A stretch of 64,000 nucleotides of DNA from Halopseudomonas salegens (GTDB lineage Bacteria; Pseudomonadota; Gammaproteobacteria; Pseudomonadales; Pseudomonadaceae): positions 3,038,001-3,102,000 of the forward strand of contig NZ_LT629787.1 in assembly GCF_900105655.1 (NCBI RefSeq), written 5' to 3'. Shown one piece after another: positions 1 to 9,560 of this stretch (position 1 is the first letter of the stretch; the number at the start of each line of letters is the position of its first letter). Below the pieces are notes generated by a model. The model searched no databases, was not told where the DNA came from, and saw nothing but the letters and a program-made list of their open reading frames with translations. Both the position numbers and the translations under genes were made by a program.

Positions 1-1
1 G

Positions 2-439
2 CATCTGTTCGAACACGACCCGCTGACCAGCCCTGGCGCATTGCAATTGCATGGCTGCCCACTGGATATCAGCCAGATCACCCTGCCCAGTTGGCACATG
101 GGCGCTGAGCGCGACCATATCGTCCCCTGGCAGCAGGCCTATCCCACAGCGCGATTAGGTGGTGAAAAGCATTTCGTGCTCGCCAGTGGAGGGCATATCC
201 AGTGCCTGCTGAATCCGGCTGACTGCCAACGCAGCTATTACCATAGCGGTCCTGTCAGCGCGGGCAGCGCCAGTGACTGGCAACATCTGCAACGCGTGCA
301 ACCGGGTGACTGGAAGGCCGACTGGCTGGCCTGGCTTGCGCCCTTCAGCGGTGACCAGCAATCAGCGCCCAGGCAACTGGGTAGCACCCACTTTCCGGTT
401 TTACAGGCGGCTCCCGGCCGCTATGTCCATGAATTGTGA
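2..439 (+). CDS. phaC2: PHA synthase, class II, C-terminal part (5' end outside window)
   Basis: About 145 residues of the C-terminal end of a class II polyhydroxyalkanoate synthase, which polymerises 3-hydroxyacyl-CoA on the granule surface. Two of the three catalytic residues are visible: the Asp in GAERDHIVPW and the His in SGGHIQ. The catalytic Cys lies upstream of the window. The fragment is open from the first bases, so the start is not visible. phaD follows 9 bases later, then phaF and phaI. In pseudomonads this is the position of the second synthase of the cluster (phaC1-phaZ-phaC2-phaD). The C2 assignment rests on that order, not on sequence I could compare. Confidence 0.88.
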   Translation, partial: HLFEHDPLTSPGALQLHGCPLDISQITLPSWHMGAERDHIVPWQQAYPTARLGGEKHFVLASGGHIQCLLNPADCQRSYYHSGPVSAGSASDWQHLQRVQPGDWKADWLAWLAPFSGDQQSAPRQLGSTHFPVLQAAPGRYVHEL

Positions 440-448
440 GGCCCATCG

Positions 449-1078
449 ATGAAAACCCGTGAACGCATCCTGCACTGCGCCCTGGAGCTGTTCAACGAAC
501 AGGGCGAACCCACAGTAACCACGCTGGACATGGCCAATGAACTGGATATCAGCCCCGGCAACCTGTATTACCACTTCAAGGGCAAAGAGCCCATCATCGC
601 AGAATTGCTGGAACACTTCATGGCCACGACGCGCGGCCTGTTGCTCCCGGAAGAAGAACCCGACACACAGGAACCGGAAGACTACTGGTTGTTTCTGCAC
701 TTGTTGTTCGAAGCCATCATCCAGTACCGCTTTCTGTTCCGTGACCTGTCCAGCCTGATGGGCCGCTATGATGCAGTCGAGCAAGGCATGCAGCTCTGGT
801 TGCTGGCTTTGCGTCGGCGCTTTGATCAGCAATTGGTTGCCCTGGAAAGTGACGGCCACTTGCTGACTGACAGCGCCAGCCGACAGCGCCTGCTCGACAG
901 CCAGTGTCAGACGCTGGTGTATTGGCTGGACTACTGTCGCCTCGGCGGCAACAGCTCCGATGCCGAAGAAGAACCCAGTCAGGGCGTGATTCAAGTACTC
1001 GGCCTTATCCTGCCCTGGCTGGATGAACCGACCCGCGACTGGCTGCAAGCGCTGATAGAACGTTACGAGCAAGCATAA
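449..1078 (+). CDS. phaD: TetR-family regulator of PHA synthesis PhaD
   Basis: A 209-residue TetR-type protein. The N-terminal helix-turn-helix is typical (residues about 5-50, with LDISPGNLYYHFKGK as recognition helix). The C-terminal two thirds are helical and poorly conserved, as in ligand-binding TetR domains. In Pseudomonas putida PhaD activates the phaC1 and phaI promoters in response to a fatty-acid derived ligand; that role is inferred here from position between phaC and phaFI. It starts 9 bases after the synthase stop, so it is probably co-transcribed. It ends at a terminator shared with the convergent phaF gene. Confidence 0.9.
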   Translation: MKTRERILHCALELFNEQGEPTVTTLDMANELDISPGNLYYHFKGKEPIIAELLEHFMATTRGLLLPEEEPDTQEPEDYWLFLHLLFEAIIQYRFLFRDLSSLMGRYDAVEQGMQLWLLALRRRFDQQLVALESDGHLLTDSASRQRLLDSQCQTLVYWLDYCRLGGNSSDAEEEPSQGVIQVLGLILPWLDEPTRDWLQALIERYEQA

Positions 1079-1080
1079 AA

Positions 1081-1108
1081 AAGCCCGGCACGAAGCCGGG
1101 CTTTTTCA
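1081..1108. terminator. Bidirectional terminator between phaD and phaF
   Basis: Perfect 9-bp stem: AAGCCCGGC at 1081-1089 and GCCGGGCTT at 1095-1103, with loop ACGAA. It has A residues on the left and a T run on the right, so it can stop transcription from both convergent genes. Confidence 0.88.
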
Positions 1109-1127
1109 CAGTAACAGCAAACCAGAT

Positions 1128-1835
1128 TCAGCTACCCGCTGGCTTGTCCGCCGCCGGGGTTGCCTTGGGCGTAGCCGGCTTGGTTGCCGCCGGAGTTGCC
1201 TTGGGCTTGGCCGGTGCTTTGGGCTTAGCCGAAGTTGCCCGCGGTTTGGCAGGCGCCCTTGGCTTGGCCGGGGCCTTGGGTTTGGCCGGTGTCGCTGGCT
1301 TGCTCGCCGCTGCACTGGCCGCCGGTTTGGCGGCTGGCTTGCGCCGGGCAGTTGCCGAAGGTGTTGCTTTCGGTGCAGCCTTGGCGGCTGCCGGTTTTTT
1401 TGCTGCCAGCGCACTGATCTGCTTGGTCAGCTCATCGATCTTGCTGTCCAGCTGTTGAATCTCACCACGGGTCGGAACACCCAGGCGGGATACAGCGCTG
1501 TTCAGGCGCTGCTCGAAAGCAGATTCCAGCTCATTCCATTTGCCGGTCAGCTTGCCCTTGGCCTGATCAGCCTTGGACCTGGCATCATCCAGCGTTTCCT
1601 TGCCAGACTTGCGTTTGCCTTTCAGCGTATCGACCTGCTTGTCGATTTCGGTTTTGGCTGCTTTTTCTGCAGCTTCGCCGTCCTTGATCAAGCCTTCGAA
1701 CAATTTGACGCCTTCCTTGCCAGCCTTGGCATAAGCGCCAAGACCAGCCAGCCAGATCTGCCGCGAGTAATTCTCGATCTCGCTGACCCAACCGGAACCT
1801 GTTGCTGTTTTATCTGCTTTCTTCTTACCCGCCAT
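1128..1835 (-). CDS. phaF: Phasin PhaF with histone-like Lys/Pro/Ala tail
   Basis: A 235-residue protein with two parts. The N-terminal phasin domain (about 1-135) holds the conserved segment YSRQIWLAGLGAYAKAGKEG and a long amphipathic helix. The C-terminal tail (about 145-235) is almost only Lys, Pro and Ala in KPAAKP, KAPAKP and KPRAPAKP repeats, resembling histone H1 and AlgP. In P. putida PhaF binds the granule through its N-terminus and DNA through the tail, which helps partition granules at division. It lies 20 bases downstream of phaI and shares that promoter. The tail repeats make plus-strand shadow frames, which are not genes. Confidence 0.92.
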   Translation of the reverse strand: MAGKKKADKTATGSGWVSEIENYSRQIWLAGLGAYAKAGKEGVKLFEGLIKDGEAAEKAAKTEIDKQVDTLKGKRKSGKETLDDARSKADQAKGKLTGKWNELESAFEQRLNSAVSRLGVPTRGEIQQLDSKIDELTKQISALAAKKPAAAKAAPKATPSATARRKPAAKPAASAAASKPATPAKPKAPAKPRAPAKPRATSAKPKAPAKPKATPAATKPATPKATPAADKPAGS

Positions 1836-1855
1836 GGGAACACTCCTCTGTGGCT

Positions 1856-2266
1856 TTACTTGCTCAGTGATTTGAGTGCAGCACTCAGATCATCAAGCTT
1901 AGCAGAAAGCTGGTCAACATCCTTCTTGCTCGGGATACCCATGCGTGACAGGGTAGAAGCAACACGGTCGTCGAACACTTCTTCAACCTTGTTCAGGCGG
2001 CCGCCAGTCTTGGCCTGGAACTTTTCCTTGAAGCTCTCAACCTTGCTGTTGGCAGCTTCGACACGGCCAGCAATCAGTTCCTTGCCTTGCTTTTCGGCAG
2101 ACTCGCCTTCTTCAACCAGCTTCTTGAAATACTCAGCGCCTTCCTTGCCTGCTTTGGCATAGGCACCGAGGCCGGCCAACCAGATCTGATGCGCGTAGTT
2201 TTTTACGTCAGCAGCGAAAGTGGCGGCGTTGTCTTCGATTTTTGCAGCAGTAGTAGATTTGCTCAT
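1856..2266 (-). CDS. phaI: Phasin PhaI
   Basis: A 136-residue granule-coat protein, paralogous to the N-terminal half of PhaF. The segment YAHQIWLAGLGAYAKAGKEG is nearly identical to PhaF, and a long predicted coiled coil follows. The Lys/Pro/Ala tail is absent, as expected for PhaI. I chose the ATG at 2266 because GGAG sits about 7 bases upstream and the protein then begins MSKSTT; a longer frame upstream has no ribosome-binding site. It is the first gene of the phaI-phaF operon. Confidence 0.92.
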   Translation of the reverse strand: MSKSTTAAKIEDNAATFAADVKNYAHQIWLAGLGAYAKAGKEGAEYFKKLVEEGESAEKQGKELIAGRVEAANSKVESFKEKFQAKTGGRLNKVEEVFDDRVASTLSRMGIPSKKDVDQLSAKLDDLSAALKSLSK

Positions 2267-2392
2267 GATCAATCTCCAGTACGTAGATTTAAAAGGTACT
2301 TGCAATGGATCAAACAGCGATCCTTGATGCATAAGCTACGCAGGAGAATTAGAAAACACATACTAATCGGGAAAAAAGTTGCGGAAGATGCA

Positions 2393-2438
2393 AAAAAAAG
2401 TCTGGGCACGGAAATACTGATCAATTTGATTCCGTGCC
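2393..2438 (-). terminator. Rho-independent terminator of the PHA granule gene
   Basis: Read on the minus strand, a 9-bp stem (GGCACGGAA at 2405-2413 pairing with 2430-2438) is followed after 5 bases by eight T residues. It lies 64 bases beyond the stop of the minus-strand gene at 2502. The rest of 2267-2501 holds the AT-richer leader and promoter zone of phaI; I could not pick a convincing -35/-10 pair. Confidence 0.6.
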
Positions 2439-2501
2439 AAGCGGCGTTGCCCGCCACTTCCAAAGCAATGTGCAGTTGATCAGCGTTTCTTCTGAATGCC
2501 C

Positions 2502-2777
2502 TCAAGCCAGATACTTGTCCAGCGCCTTCTCGACCTCGCCTTTGACCATACCGGCCATCGGCGTCAGCATCAGGCCCAGCTTGACCTTGACCCGCACCTG
2601 ATCCTCACTGACCACAATACAACCATCAGCGCCACTGCGCTTGAAGGTCAGTTCATCACCCTGCCAGCTGCATTTGGCATCCAGCTTCTGCGCCAACTTG
2701 TCAGCCAGCTGCTGAGCCCGTTCACGGGCTTTCTCTTTGCCCAGTTGATGATCGCGGGTAATGTCTACTGTCGCCAT
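2502..2777 (-). CDS. Polyhydroxyalkanoic acid system (PHA_gran_rgn) family protein
   Basis: A 91-residue protein beginning MATVDITRDHQLGKEKARERAQQLADKL. It resembles the small PHA granule-region family often found beside phasin genes: an N-terminal helix, then beta strands (DGCIVVSEDQVRVKVKLGLML) and a C-terminal helix ending in KYLA. The ATG at 2777 is preceded by AGAGAG. A longer frame exists, but its extra N-terminus looks non-coding. Its biochemical role is not established. It has its own terminator, so it is probably not part of the phaI-phaF transcript. Confidence 0.75.
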   Translation of the reverse strand: MATVDITRDHQLGKEKARERAQQLADKLAQKLDAKCSWQGDELTFKRSGADGCIVVSEDQVRVKVKLGLMLTPMAGMVKGEVEKALDKYLA

Positions 2778-2966
2778 GTTGCTCTCTCTTGATAACGTAA
2801 TATTCCTGCAAGGATGCCGCAAAGGACGACACAGGTCATCCCCTGACAGGTGAAAACCCCGCCAACGACAAAAAACGGGTAGAATGACCAGCGTCTGTTG
2901 ACGCTGTATTGCATGTTGCAGCAAGCGCAACAGACCCTGACGGTTTCACCAGCCCAGAGGCCCGCA

Positions 2967-3728
2967 ATGAGCGACAAGCAACAAGAGCAGAGCACCACCC
3001 ACTTTGGTTACCAGACCGTGCCCGAAGCCGAAAAGGTGCACAAGGTCGCAGAAGTGTTTCACTCCGTCGCCGCCAAATATGACCTGATGAACGACCTCAT
3101 GTCAGCGGGCATCCATCGCCTGTGGAAACGCTTTACCATTGAGCTCTCCGGCGTGCGCAGCGGCAACCGGGTGCTCGACATTGCCGGTGGCACCGGCGAC
3201 TTGACGCGCAAATTCTCGCGCCTGGTCGGCCCCACAGGTGAAGTGGTACTGGCTGACATCAATGCCTCCATGCTCAAGGTTGGCCGTGATCGTCTGCTCG
3301 ATCAGGGTATTGCCGGCAATGTGCGCTTTGTCCAGGCCGATGCGGAAACCCTGCCCTTTCCTGACAACCACTTTGATTGCATCACCATTGCCTTCGGTTT
3401 GCGCAATGTGACCAACAAGGAGCGCGCACTGGAGTCCATGCTGCGTGTACTCAAACCCGGTGGTCGCCTGCTGGTGCTGGAGTTTTCCAAACCCGGCAAC
3501 AAGCTGCTCTCCACCGCCTACGACCAGTATTCGTTCAAGCTGCTGCCCTTTATGGGCAAGCTGGTGACTCAGGATGCCGATAGTTATCGCTACCTGGCAG
3601 AATCCATTCGCATGCATCCGGACCAGGAAACCCTCAAGGCCATGCTTGAACAGGCCGGCTTTGCCCGCGTCAGCTATCACAACATGACCGGCGGTATCGT
3701 TGCCCTGCACCGGGGCATCAAGCCCTGA
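2967..3728 (+). CDS. ubiE: Ubiquinone/menaquinone C-methyltransferase UbiE
   Basis: A 253-residue SAM-dependent methyltransferase that methylates the demethoxy-quinol ring in ubiquinone synthesis. The SAM-binding motif [12 protein letters not shown] and the family signatures [26 protein letters not shown] and [13 protein letters not shown] are all present. The ATG at 2967 matches the usual N-terminus (MSDKQQ then THFGYQTV); an upstream in-frame extension looks non-coding. The stop overlaps the ubiJ start (TGATG), giving a coupled ubiE-ubiJ-ubiB operon. Confidence 0.96.
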   Translation: MSDKQQEQSTTHFGYQTVPEAEKVHKVAEVFHSVAAKYDLMNDLMSAGIHRLWKRFTIELSGVRSGNRVLDIAGGTGDLTRKFSRLVGPTGEVVLADINASMLKVGRDRLLDQGIAGNVRFVQADAETLPFPDNHFDCITIAFGLRNVTNKERALESMLRVLKPGGRLLVLEFSKPGNKLLSTAYDQYSFKLLPFMGKLVTQDADSYRYLAESIRMHPDQETLKAMLEQAGFARVSYHNMTGGIVALHRGIKP

Positions 3729-4348
3729 TGTTGTCGCAGGCCTTGCTAGCCGGCGCGGAACGCAGCATCGCTGCAGCCGTGAGCCGCGACCCACTGACCG
3801 GACAACGCCTGGGCCAGCTAGAAGGCAAGGTGCTGTTCGTGCAAGCCAGTGACCCGGACTGGCAGCTCTATCTGCTACCCGATGCGCACGGCATACAGTT
3901 GCTGGGCCAGAGTGAACGGGAGCCTGACTGCAGCCTGCAAGCGCCCAGCAGCCTGCTGATACGACTGGCTTTCAGTAGCCAACGCCAGCAGCTGTTGCAG
4001 GACCCGGCACTGCAACTGAGCGGTGACAGCCAGGTATTGATCAGTCTGCAACGCATCATTGCTGATCTGCGGCTGGACGGAGAAGCCGAACTGGCGCGTT
4101 GGCTGGGCCCGGTTCCTGCGCACATCATCGGCAGCAGCCTGCACAAGGGCTGGCAATGGGGTCAGAGCACGGGCCGCAGCCTGAGCCAGAGTCTGGGCGA
4201 ATACCTGACCGAGGAAAGCCGTCACCTGGTCGGCAACAATGAAGCCGCCTATAGTGGCGAGCAGATTCACGCCCTGCGCCTGCAACTGGATCGTCTGGAA
4301 GCGCGCATCCAACGTCTGGAAATGGACCCGGAAGACCGCGACGCATGA
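3728..4348 (+). CDS. ubiJ: Ubiquinone biosynthesis accessory factor UbiJ (SCP2 domain)
   Basis: A 206-residue protein between ubiE and ubiB, overlapping both by a few bases. It has an SCP2-like lipid-binding fold at about 20-110 and a C-terminal coiled coil ([19 protein letters not shown]), as in E. coli UbiJ. UbiJ with UbiK organises the soluble Ubi complex and binds the polyprenyl intermediates. It has no catalytic motif. Identification rests mainly on gene order, size and the terminal coiled coil. Confidence 0.9.
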   Translation: MLSQALLAGAERSIAAAVSRDPLTGQRLGQLEGKVLFVQASDPDWQLYLLPDAHGIQLLGQSEREPDCSLQAPSSLLIRLAFSSQRQQLLQDPALQLSGDSQVLISLQRIIADLRLDGEAELARWLGPVPAHIIGSSLHKGWQWGQSTGRSLSQSLGEYLTEESRHLVGNNEAAYSGEQIHALRLQLDRLEARIQRLEMDPEDRDA

Positions 4349-5943
4349 ATTTAACCGCCATTTTTCGCCTGTTTCGTATCCTGCATATCTTTGCCCGCTA
4401 TCGGCTCGACCAGTTGCTGACCACTCTGCCGTTACCCTGGATTGTGCGCCTGCTGCTGGCTCTCGGCCCCTGGCGTTTGCGACCGGCCCCACGTGACCTG
4501 AACCGTGGTGAACGCCTGCGCCGAGCCTGCGAGGATCTGGGGCCGGTATTTATCAAGTTTGGCCAGATTCTCTCGACCCGCCGGGACCTGCTGCCTGATG
4601 ATATCGCCCTTGAGCTGGCTCGCCTGCAAGACAAGGTCCCTCCGTTCTCCTCGGACGCCGCCCGCACACGTATCGAGCAGCAACTGGGGCAGCCGATCGA
4701 GCAGGTGTTCAGCCGCTTTGATCACCAGCCACTGGCGTCCGCCTCGGTCGCCCAGGTACACAGTGCTTGTCTCAAGGATGGAACCGAGGTGGTGGTCAAG
4801 GTGATTCGCCCGGGTATTGGCGACACCATCAATCAGGATATCCAATGGCTGTTTCTCGCCGCCCGTCTGCTTGCCCGGGTCTCCACGGAGGGCCGCCGCC
4901 TGCGGCCGGTAGAAGTGGTCAGTGATTACGAAAAAACCATTTTTGACGAACTGGATCTGCTGCGTGAGGCCGCCAACGCCTCACAATTGCGGCGCAATTT
5001 TGCTGACTCACCGCTGCTCTATGTACCCCAGGTGTACTGGGACTGGTGTCGCCACAAGGTATTGGTGATGGAGCGCATTGACGGCATTCAGGTGACTGAC
5101 ATGGCGGCGTTGCAAGACCAGCGCACCGACATGAAAAAACTGGCTGAGCGCGGGGTCGAAATCTTTTTCACCCAGGTGTTCCGCGACAGCTTCTTTCACG
5201 CCGACATGCACCCAGGGAATATTTTTGTCGCGCGCAAGCACCCCTGGGAGCCACAATATATTGCTATCGATTTCGGCATTGTCGGCAGCCTGAACCCGGA
5301 AGACCAGGATTACCTGGCGCGCAACCTGATGGCTTTTTTCCAGCGTGACTACCGCCGCGTTGCCCAACTGCACATTGATTCTGGCTGGGTGCCGGCGGAA
5401 ACCCGCATCAACGAATTCGAGGCGGCCATCCGCAGTGTCTGCGAGCCGATCTTCGAGCGCCCACTGAAGGATATTTCCTTCGGCCAGTTGCTGCTGCGCC
5501 TGTTCCAGACCGCGCGCCGCTTCAATATGGAAGTCCAGCCCCAATTGGTGTTGCTACAGAAAACCCTGCTCAATATCGAAGGCCTGGGTCGCCAGCTGTA
5601 TCCCGACCTGGACCTGTGGACTACCGGCCAGCCTTACCTGGAACGCTGGATGCGCGAACGCGCCATGCCGCAGGCGCAATTGCGCAAGCTCAACCTGCAA
5701 CTGGAGCAAGTCCCCGGCATGCTCGAGAAGGCACGCCTGCTGCTGGACAAGCACAGCAAAGCGGAGCAAAGTAAGCCGCCCGCACGCAACCCCTGGCCCC
5801 TGCGCCTGCTCGGCCTGGCGTTGGCTGCAACCGCAGCTGCCAGCCTGGGAGCCGAGCCGGACGCCTGGGTGCAGGCACAACCCTTGCATTGGCTAAGCCT
5901 GGCGCTCGGTGTCTGGCTTGTCCTGCGCCCTGACGGCCGGTAA
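4345..5943 (+). CDS. ubiB: Ubiquinone biosynthesis ATPase UbiB (ABC1/ADCK family)
   Basis: A 532-residue atypical kinase-like ATPase of ubiquinone synthesis. The family-specific KxGQ motif is at about 71-74 (FIKFGQ). The nucleotide-binding region runs through [11 protein letters not shown] and VVVKV; the catalytic and metal loops are [10 protein letters not shown] and AIDFG. Two hydrophobic segments at about 493-530 anchor the C-terminus in the inner membrane. It starts with ATGA overlapping the ubiJ stop. UbiB supports coenzyme Q assembly, probably by helping lipid intermediates leave the membrane. Confidence 0.96.
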   Translation: MNLTAIFRLFRILHIFARYRLDQLLTTLPLPWIVRLLLALGPWRLRPAPRDLNRGERLRRACEDLGPVFIKFGQILSTRRDLLPDDIALELARLQDKVPPFSSDAARTRIEQQLGQPIEQVFSRFDHQPLASASVAQVHSACLKDGTEVVVKVIRPGIGDTINQDIQWLFLAARLLARVSTEGRRLRPVEVVSDYEKTIFDELDLLREAANASQLRRNFADSPLLYVPQVYWDWCRHKVLVMERIDGIQVTDMAALQDQRTDMKKLAERGVEIFFTQVFRDSFFHADMHPGNIFVARKHPWEPQYIAIDFGIVGSLNPEDQDYLARNLMAFFQRDYRRVAQLHIDSGWVPAETRINEFEAAIRSVCEPIFERPLKDISFGQLLLRLFQTARRFNMEVQPQLVLLQKTLLNIEGLGRQLYPDLDLWTTGQPYLERWMRERAMPQAQLRKLNLQLEQVPGMLEKARLLLDKHSKAEQSKPPARNPWPLRLLGLALAATAAASLGAEPDAWVQAQPLHWLSLALGVWLVLRPDGR

Positions 5944-5991
5944 TCAAGGCCAGGATAGCGCAGACGCACCGAAAACTGGCACACTGAATTC

Positions 5992-6405
5992 ATGACAGAC
6001 AAGACTGACAATACCGATTGGCTTGACGCCATCAAATGGAACGAAGACGGGCTGATTCCTGCCATCGCTCAGGATGTGCACAGCCAGCGCATCCTTATGG
6101 TCGCGTGGATGAACCGCGAAGCACTGCAGTTGACGGTTGCCGAAAGCCGTGCAATCTATTGGTCACGATCGCGTAATAGACTCTGGCGCAAAGGCGAAGA
6201 GTCGGGCCATGTGCAACGGCTGCATGAGTTGCGTCTGGACTGTGATGCCGACGTGGTCACCCTGCAGGTGGAGCAGTTGGGCGGTATCGCCTGTCATACC
6301 GGTAGGCAAAGCTGTTTTTATCGGGTCTATCGCGACGGTGCCTGGCACAGCGTCGACCCGGTCCTGAAAGATCCGGCACGCATCTATGAGGCGCCCCATG
6401 AGTGA
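5992..6405 (+). CDS. hisI: Phosphoribosyl-AMP cyclohydrolase HisI
   Basis: A 137-residue enzyme opening the adenine ring of phosphoribosyl-AMP in histidine synthesis. Diagnostic segments are [27 protein letters not shown] and [13 protein letters not shown]. The metal-binding Cys and Asp residues are present (DCDAD, IACHTG, SCFYR). As usual in pseudomonads, the cyclohydrolase and pyrophosphohydrolase are separate genes, unlike the fused HisIE of E. coli. hisE overlaps its last codons. Confidence 0.95.
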   Translation: MTDKTDNTDWLDAIKWNEDGLIPAIAQDVHSQRILMVAWMNREALQLTVAESRAIYWSRSRNRLWRKGEESGHVQRLHELRLDCDADVVTLQVEQLGGIACHTGRQSCFYRVYRDGAWHSVDPVLKDPARIYEAPHE

Positions 6406-6727
6406 TACCTTGCACCGTCTGGCAGCGGTTCTGGAACAACGTAAAGCGGCCGCAGCGGATTCATCCTATGTCGCCAGCCTGCATGCCAAAGGACTGAACA
6501 AGATTCTGGAAAAGGTCGGCGAGGAATGCACGGAAACCCTGCTTGCCGCCAAGGACTGCGCCAACCGCGCGGACAAGTCCGAACTGATTTACGAGACGGC
6601 CGACCTGTGGTTTCACAGCCTGGTCATGCTCAGTCATCTGGGCCTCGGCCCGGATGATATCCTGAACGAACTGGAACGCCGCTTCGACCTTTCCGGTCTG
6701 GCTGAAAAGGCGTCCCGCCAACAGTAA
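6398..6727 (+). CDS. hisE: Phosphoribosyl-ATP pyrophosphatase HisE
   Basis: A 109-residue MazG-like pyrophosphohydrolase acting just before HisI on phosphoribosyl-ATP. The motifs [16 protein letters not shown] and [14 protein letters not shown] carry the Mg-binding Glu and Asp residues. The start ATG lies inside the last codons of hisI (8-base overlap), so the two are translationally coupled. A small hairpin (CGGGC-AAAA-GCCCG, 6728-6741) separates it from the tatA ribosome-binding site. Confidence 0.94.
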   Translation: MSDTLHRLAAVLEQRKAAAADSSYVASLHAKGLNKILEKVGEECTETLLAAKDCANRADKSELIYETADLWFHSLVMLSHLGLGPDDILNELERRFDLSGLAEKASRQQ

Positions 6728-6751
6728 CGGGCAAAAGCCCGGGAGGACAGC

Positions 6752-6991
6752 ATGGGTTTTGGCGGCATAAGCATCTGGCAACTGGCGATCGTACTGGTCA
6801 TCGTCATTCTGCTGTTTGGTACCAAACGCCTGAAAGGCGTTGGCAGTGACCTTGGGGAAGCCATCAAGGGCTTTCGCAAGTCGGTCAACACCGAAGAAGA
6901 CGATAAACGCAAACCCGAGCTGGATGACAAGGGTGAGACCCTGGACGTGAACGCCCAGGAAAAACGTCAGGATTCCCAATCCCGAGACTGA
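6752..6991 (+). CDS. tatA: Twin-arginine translocase subunit TatA
   Basis: A 79-residue membrane protein with one N-terminal transmembrane helix (about 5-21, [15 protein letters not shown]), a Gly hinge ([14 protein letters not shown]), an amphipathic helix and a charged tail. TatA oligomers form the pore for folded Tat substrates, which here include NapA. GGGAGGA lies just upstream of the ATG. Order hisI-hisE-tatA-tatB-tatC is typical of Pseudomonas. Confidence 0.95.
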   Translation: MGFGGISIWQLAIVLVIVILLFGTKRLKGVGSDLGEAIKGFRKSVNTEEDDKRKPELDDKGETLDVNAQEKRQDSQSRD

Positions 6992-6997
6992 TGCCCC

Positions 6998-7420
6998 ATG
7001 TTTGACATCGGCTTTATCGAAATGCTGGCGGTGGCGATCATTGCCCTGTTGGTGCTTGGCCCAGAGCGTCTCCCGGTCGCTGTGCGCGCCGTAGGATTGA
7101 CTCTCGGGCGCATCAAGCGCGGGTTTGCCGATGTGAAGAAACAGATTGAAAAGGAAGTCGGCGCCGACGAAATACGCCAACAGCTGCATAACGAGAAGAT
7201 TCTGGCCAACCTGGAAAAGCAGGAGCGGGAAGCCGGGGAGGCAACCCGACGCGCCGAGGCGCTGGACCAGCAGCCTGCGCCAAAAACAGCCAGCAATGTG
7301 CGCAAGCGTGCCTCCTCTGATGACACCCGGGATGACCGAACGGCAGCACCTGATGCGGCAAGTGAAACCGCCACTCCACCCGTAAATGACACCCAGGCTG
7401 GCAATGAAGAAAAAGGCTGA
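6998..7420 (+). CDS. tatB: Twin-arginine translocase subunit TatB
   Basis: A 140-residue protein starting 6 bases after tatA. The N-terminal helix contains the TatB signature [12 protein letters not shown] then [11 protein letters not shown]. An amphipathic helix and a variable charged C-terminal tail follow. TatB with TatC forms the receptor for twin-arginine signal peptides. The tail overlaps the start of tatC. Confidence 0.94.
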   Translation: MFDIGFIEMLAVAIIALLVLGPERLPVAVRAVGLTLGRIKRGFADVKKQIEKEVGADEIRQQLHNEKILANLEKQEREAGEATRRAEALDQQPAPKTASNVRKRASSDDTRDDRTAAPDAASETATPPVNDTQAGNEEKG

Positions 7421-8186
7421 CCTCTCTGGGCTGGCGGAAAACATGCCGCTGGTCGCACACCTGACTGAATTACGCTCGCGTCTGCTGCGAATCGTACTGG
7501 TGTGGATGCTGATCTTTGCCGGTCTGTTCTATTTCGCCAACGATCTCTACGCGTTCATTTCAGAGCCCTTGCGGGTTTTCCTCCCGGAAGGCACCAGCAT
7601 GATTGCCACCGATGTGGCTTCGCCCTTCCTGACGCCGTTCAAACTCGCGCTGATCTCGGCGTTGTTTCTGGCCATGCCCTTTGTACTGCACCAGCTGTGG
7701 AGTTTTATTGCACCTGGCCTGTACAAGCACGAGAAGCGTATTGCCATACCCTTGCTGGCTTCGAGCATCGTGCTCTTCTATGCCGGCATGGCCTTTGCCT
7801 ACTTTGTCGTTTTCCCGCTGGTTTTCGGTTTTTTCACCAGCACTGCGCCCGCCGGTGTGGCCGTGATGACCGACATCAACAAGTACCTTGATTTCGTGTT
7901 GACCCTGTTTCTGGCCTTCGGTTTTGCTTTCGAGATTCCGGTTGCCACCGTGTTATTGGTCCTTGCTGGCGTCGTTGATGTGGCCAAGCTGCGCCATATC
8001 CGCCCCTATGTTCTGGTCGGCTGCTTCGTCACCGGTATGGTGCTGACACCCCCGGATGTCATCTCTCAAACCCTGCTGGCATTGCCGATGTGGTTGCTTT
8101 ACGAGGTCGGCATTCTGTTCAGCCTGTTGATCAAGCCGGTGAAGAAACCAGCCGACGCGGACACCAGGGCCACGGAGCAGGAATGA
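7404..8186 (+). CDS. tatC: Twin-arginine translocase subunit TatC
   Basis: A 260-residue polytopic protein with six predicted transmembrane helices, recognising Tat signal peptides. The N-terminal motif [15 protein letters not shown] and the segment [39 protein letters not shown] are diagnostic. I chose ATG 7404 (MKKKADL), which overlaps tatB by 17 bases; another ATG at 7386 is possible. The stop overlaps the rsmE start. Confidence 0.95.
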   Translation: MKKKADLSGLAENMPLVAHLTELRSRLLRIVLVWMLIFAGLFYFANDLYAFISEPLRVFLPEGTSMIATDVASPFLTPFKLALISALFLAMPFVLHQLWSFIAPGLYKHEKRIAIPLLASSIVLFYAGMAFAYFVVFPLVFGFFTSTAPAGVAVMTDINKYLDFVLTLFLAFGFAFEIPVATVLLVLAGVVDVAKLRHIRPYVLVGCFVTGMVLTPPDVISQTLLALPMWLLYEVGILFSLLIKPVKKPADADTRATEQE

Positions 8187-8890
8187 ACCTGCTGCTGTTG
8201 GATACCGATGATTTTGTCGCAGAGGATCAAGTTGTTCTGCGTGGCCGGCGCTTGCAACATCTGCACGAGGTGCATCAGGCAAGCGCAGGCGATCATGTTC
8301 GAGTTGGTCAGATCGACGGCCTGATGGGCAGTGGTGCACTGCTTGAACTGACGGCTGATCAGGCCCGCCTGCACGTGCAGCTCGATCAGTCACCCCCGGC
8401 AAAGCTGCCACTGACCCTGTTGTTGGCCATGCCCCGGCCAAAAATGTTTCGCCGCATCCTGCAGCACTGTGCGACCCTGGGCGTCGACGAGCTCATACTG
8501 CTCAACAGCTACCGGGTAGAGAAAAGCTTCTGGCAAACACCCTTCCTGCAACCCGCCAACATCCGCGAAAACTTGCTGCTGGGTCTGGAACAGGCGCGTG
8601 ACACTCGACTACCCACTGTGCGCATCGAAAAGCGCTTCAAACCCTTCGTCGAAGATCATCTACCCGCGCTCAGCAGTGACATACTCAGCCTGCTCGCACA
8701 TCCCGGTTCCGCGACTGCCTGTCCGCGAGACGTGCAACAGCCGACCCTGCTGGCTATCGGCCCGGAAGGCGGCTGGATACCCTATGAAGTCGAGAAGCTG
8801 CAAGCAGCGGGCCTGCAACCCGTGCATCTGGGTGATCGCATTCTGCGGGTGGAAACCGCCGTCACTGCACTGATTGGTCGATTGTTCTGA
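8183..8890 (+). CDS. rsmE: 16S rRNA (uracil-1498-N3)-methyltransferase RsmE
   Basis: A 235-residue SPOUT-class enzyme methylating U1498 in the small-subunit rRNA. An N-terminal PUA-like part (about 1-75) precedes the trefoil-knot domain, whose SAM loops show AIGPEGGWIPYEVE and HLGDRILRVETAV near the C-terminus. The start ATGA overlaps the tatC stop, so it ends the hisI-tat-rsmE operon. Confidence 0.94.
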   Translation: MNLLLLDTDDFVAEDQVVLRGRRLQHLHEVHQASAGDHVRVGQIDGLMGSGALLELTADQARLHVQLDQSPPAKLPLTLLLAMPRPKMFRRILQHCATLGVDELILLNSYRVEKSFWQTPFLQPANIRENLLLGLEQARDTRLPTVRIEKRFKPFVEDHLPALSSDILSLLAHPGSATACPRDVQQPTLLAIGPEGGWIPYEVEKLQAAGLQPVHLGDRILRVETAVTALIGRLF

Positions 8891-8948
8891 GCAACGGTCA
8901 GCGACTACACTGGACTGTCTGCCATCCCCCCCACGCAAGGAACCGACC

Positions 8949-9560
8949 ATGTCACTGCCGTTGTATCACGCCGACGATGGCCAGCCGCGCTGTGGCTGGT
9001 GCGCCAGCACGCCGGACTTTCTGCCCTACCACGACAACGAATGGGGTTATCCGGTAGACGATGACCAGCGTTTGTTTGAAAAGCTCTGTCTGGAAGGTTT
9101 TCAGGCCGGCCTGAGCTGGCGCACCATCCTTGCCAAGCGTGACAACCTGCGGGCAGCCTTTGCCGACTTCGATTATCAGCGCATCGCCGCTTTTACCCCG
9201 GCGGATGTTGAACGACTACTGCAGGATGCCGGCATCATTCGTCATCGCGGCAAGATCGAAGCGGTGATCAACAATGCCCGCCGGATGCCGGAACTGCTCG
9301 CCGAAGCCGGCTCGCTGGCTGCCTTTGTCTGGTCCTTCGAACCTGACCCGCACAGTTTGCCGGCACCCCAGAGCCAGACCACCTCAGCCGAATCCATCGC
9401 CTTGTCGAAAGCGCTGAAAAAGCGCGGTTGGGCTTTTGTCGGCCCGACCACAATGTATGCCTTCATGCAGGCCATGGGCCTGATCAACGACCACCTGCCC
9501 GGCTGCGCCTGGCGTGATGCCGCAACCCGCGCCCGCGCTGCCTTTCAGCCGCCACGCTGA
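8949..9560 (+). CDS. tag: DNA-3-methyladenine glycosylase I
   Basis: A 203-residue base-excision repair enzyme that removes 3-methyladenine. Family features visible are the N-terminal RCGWC, the segment HDNEWGYPVDDDQRLFEKL with the conserved Glu and Trp, GLSWRTILAKR, and a C-terminal HLPGC segment. The Cys and His residues at both ends match the zinc-binding set of Tag. ATG 8949 gives the usual length. Its 3' end overlaps the convergent HxlR gene by 16 bases. Confidence 0.94.
   Translation: MSLPLYHADDGQPRCGWCASTPDFLPYHDNEWGYPVDDDQRLFEKLCLEGFQAGLSWRTILAKRDNLRAAFADFDYQRIAAFTPADVERLLQDAGIIRHRGKIEAVINNARRMPELLAEAGSLAAFVWSFEPDPHSLPAPQSQTTSAESIALSKALKKRGWAFVGPTTMYAFMQAMGLINDHLPGCAWRDAATRARAAFQPPR

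Noticed and set aside
1144..1458. Ala/Gly/Leu-rich open frame opposite phaF
   Set aside because: It is the low-complexity mirror of the Lys/Pro/Ala tail codons of PhaF, with no ribosome-binding site or family match.
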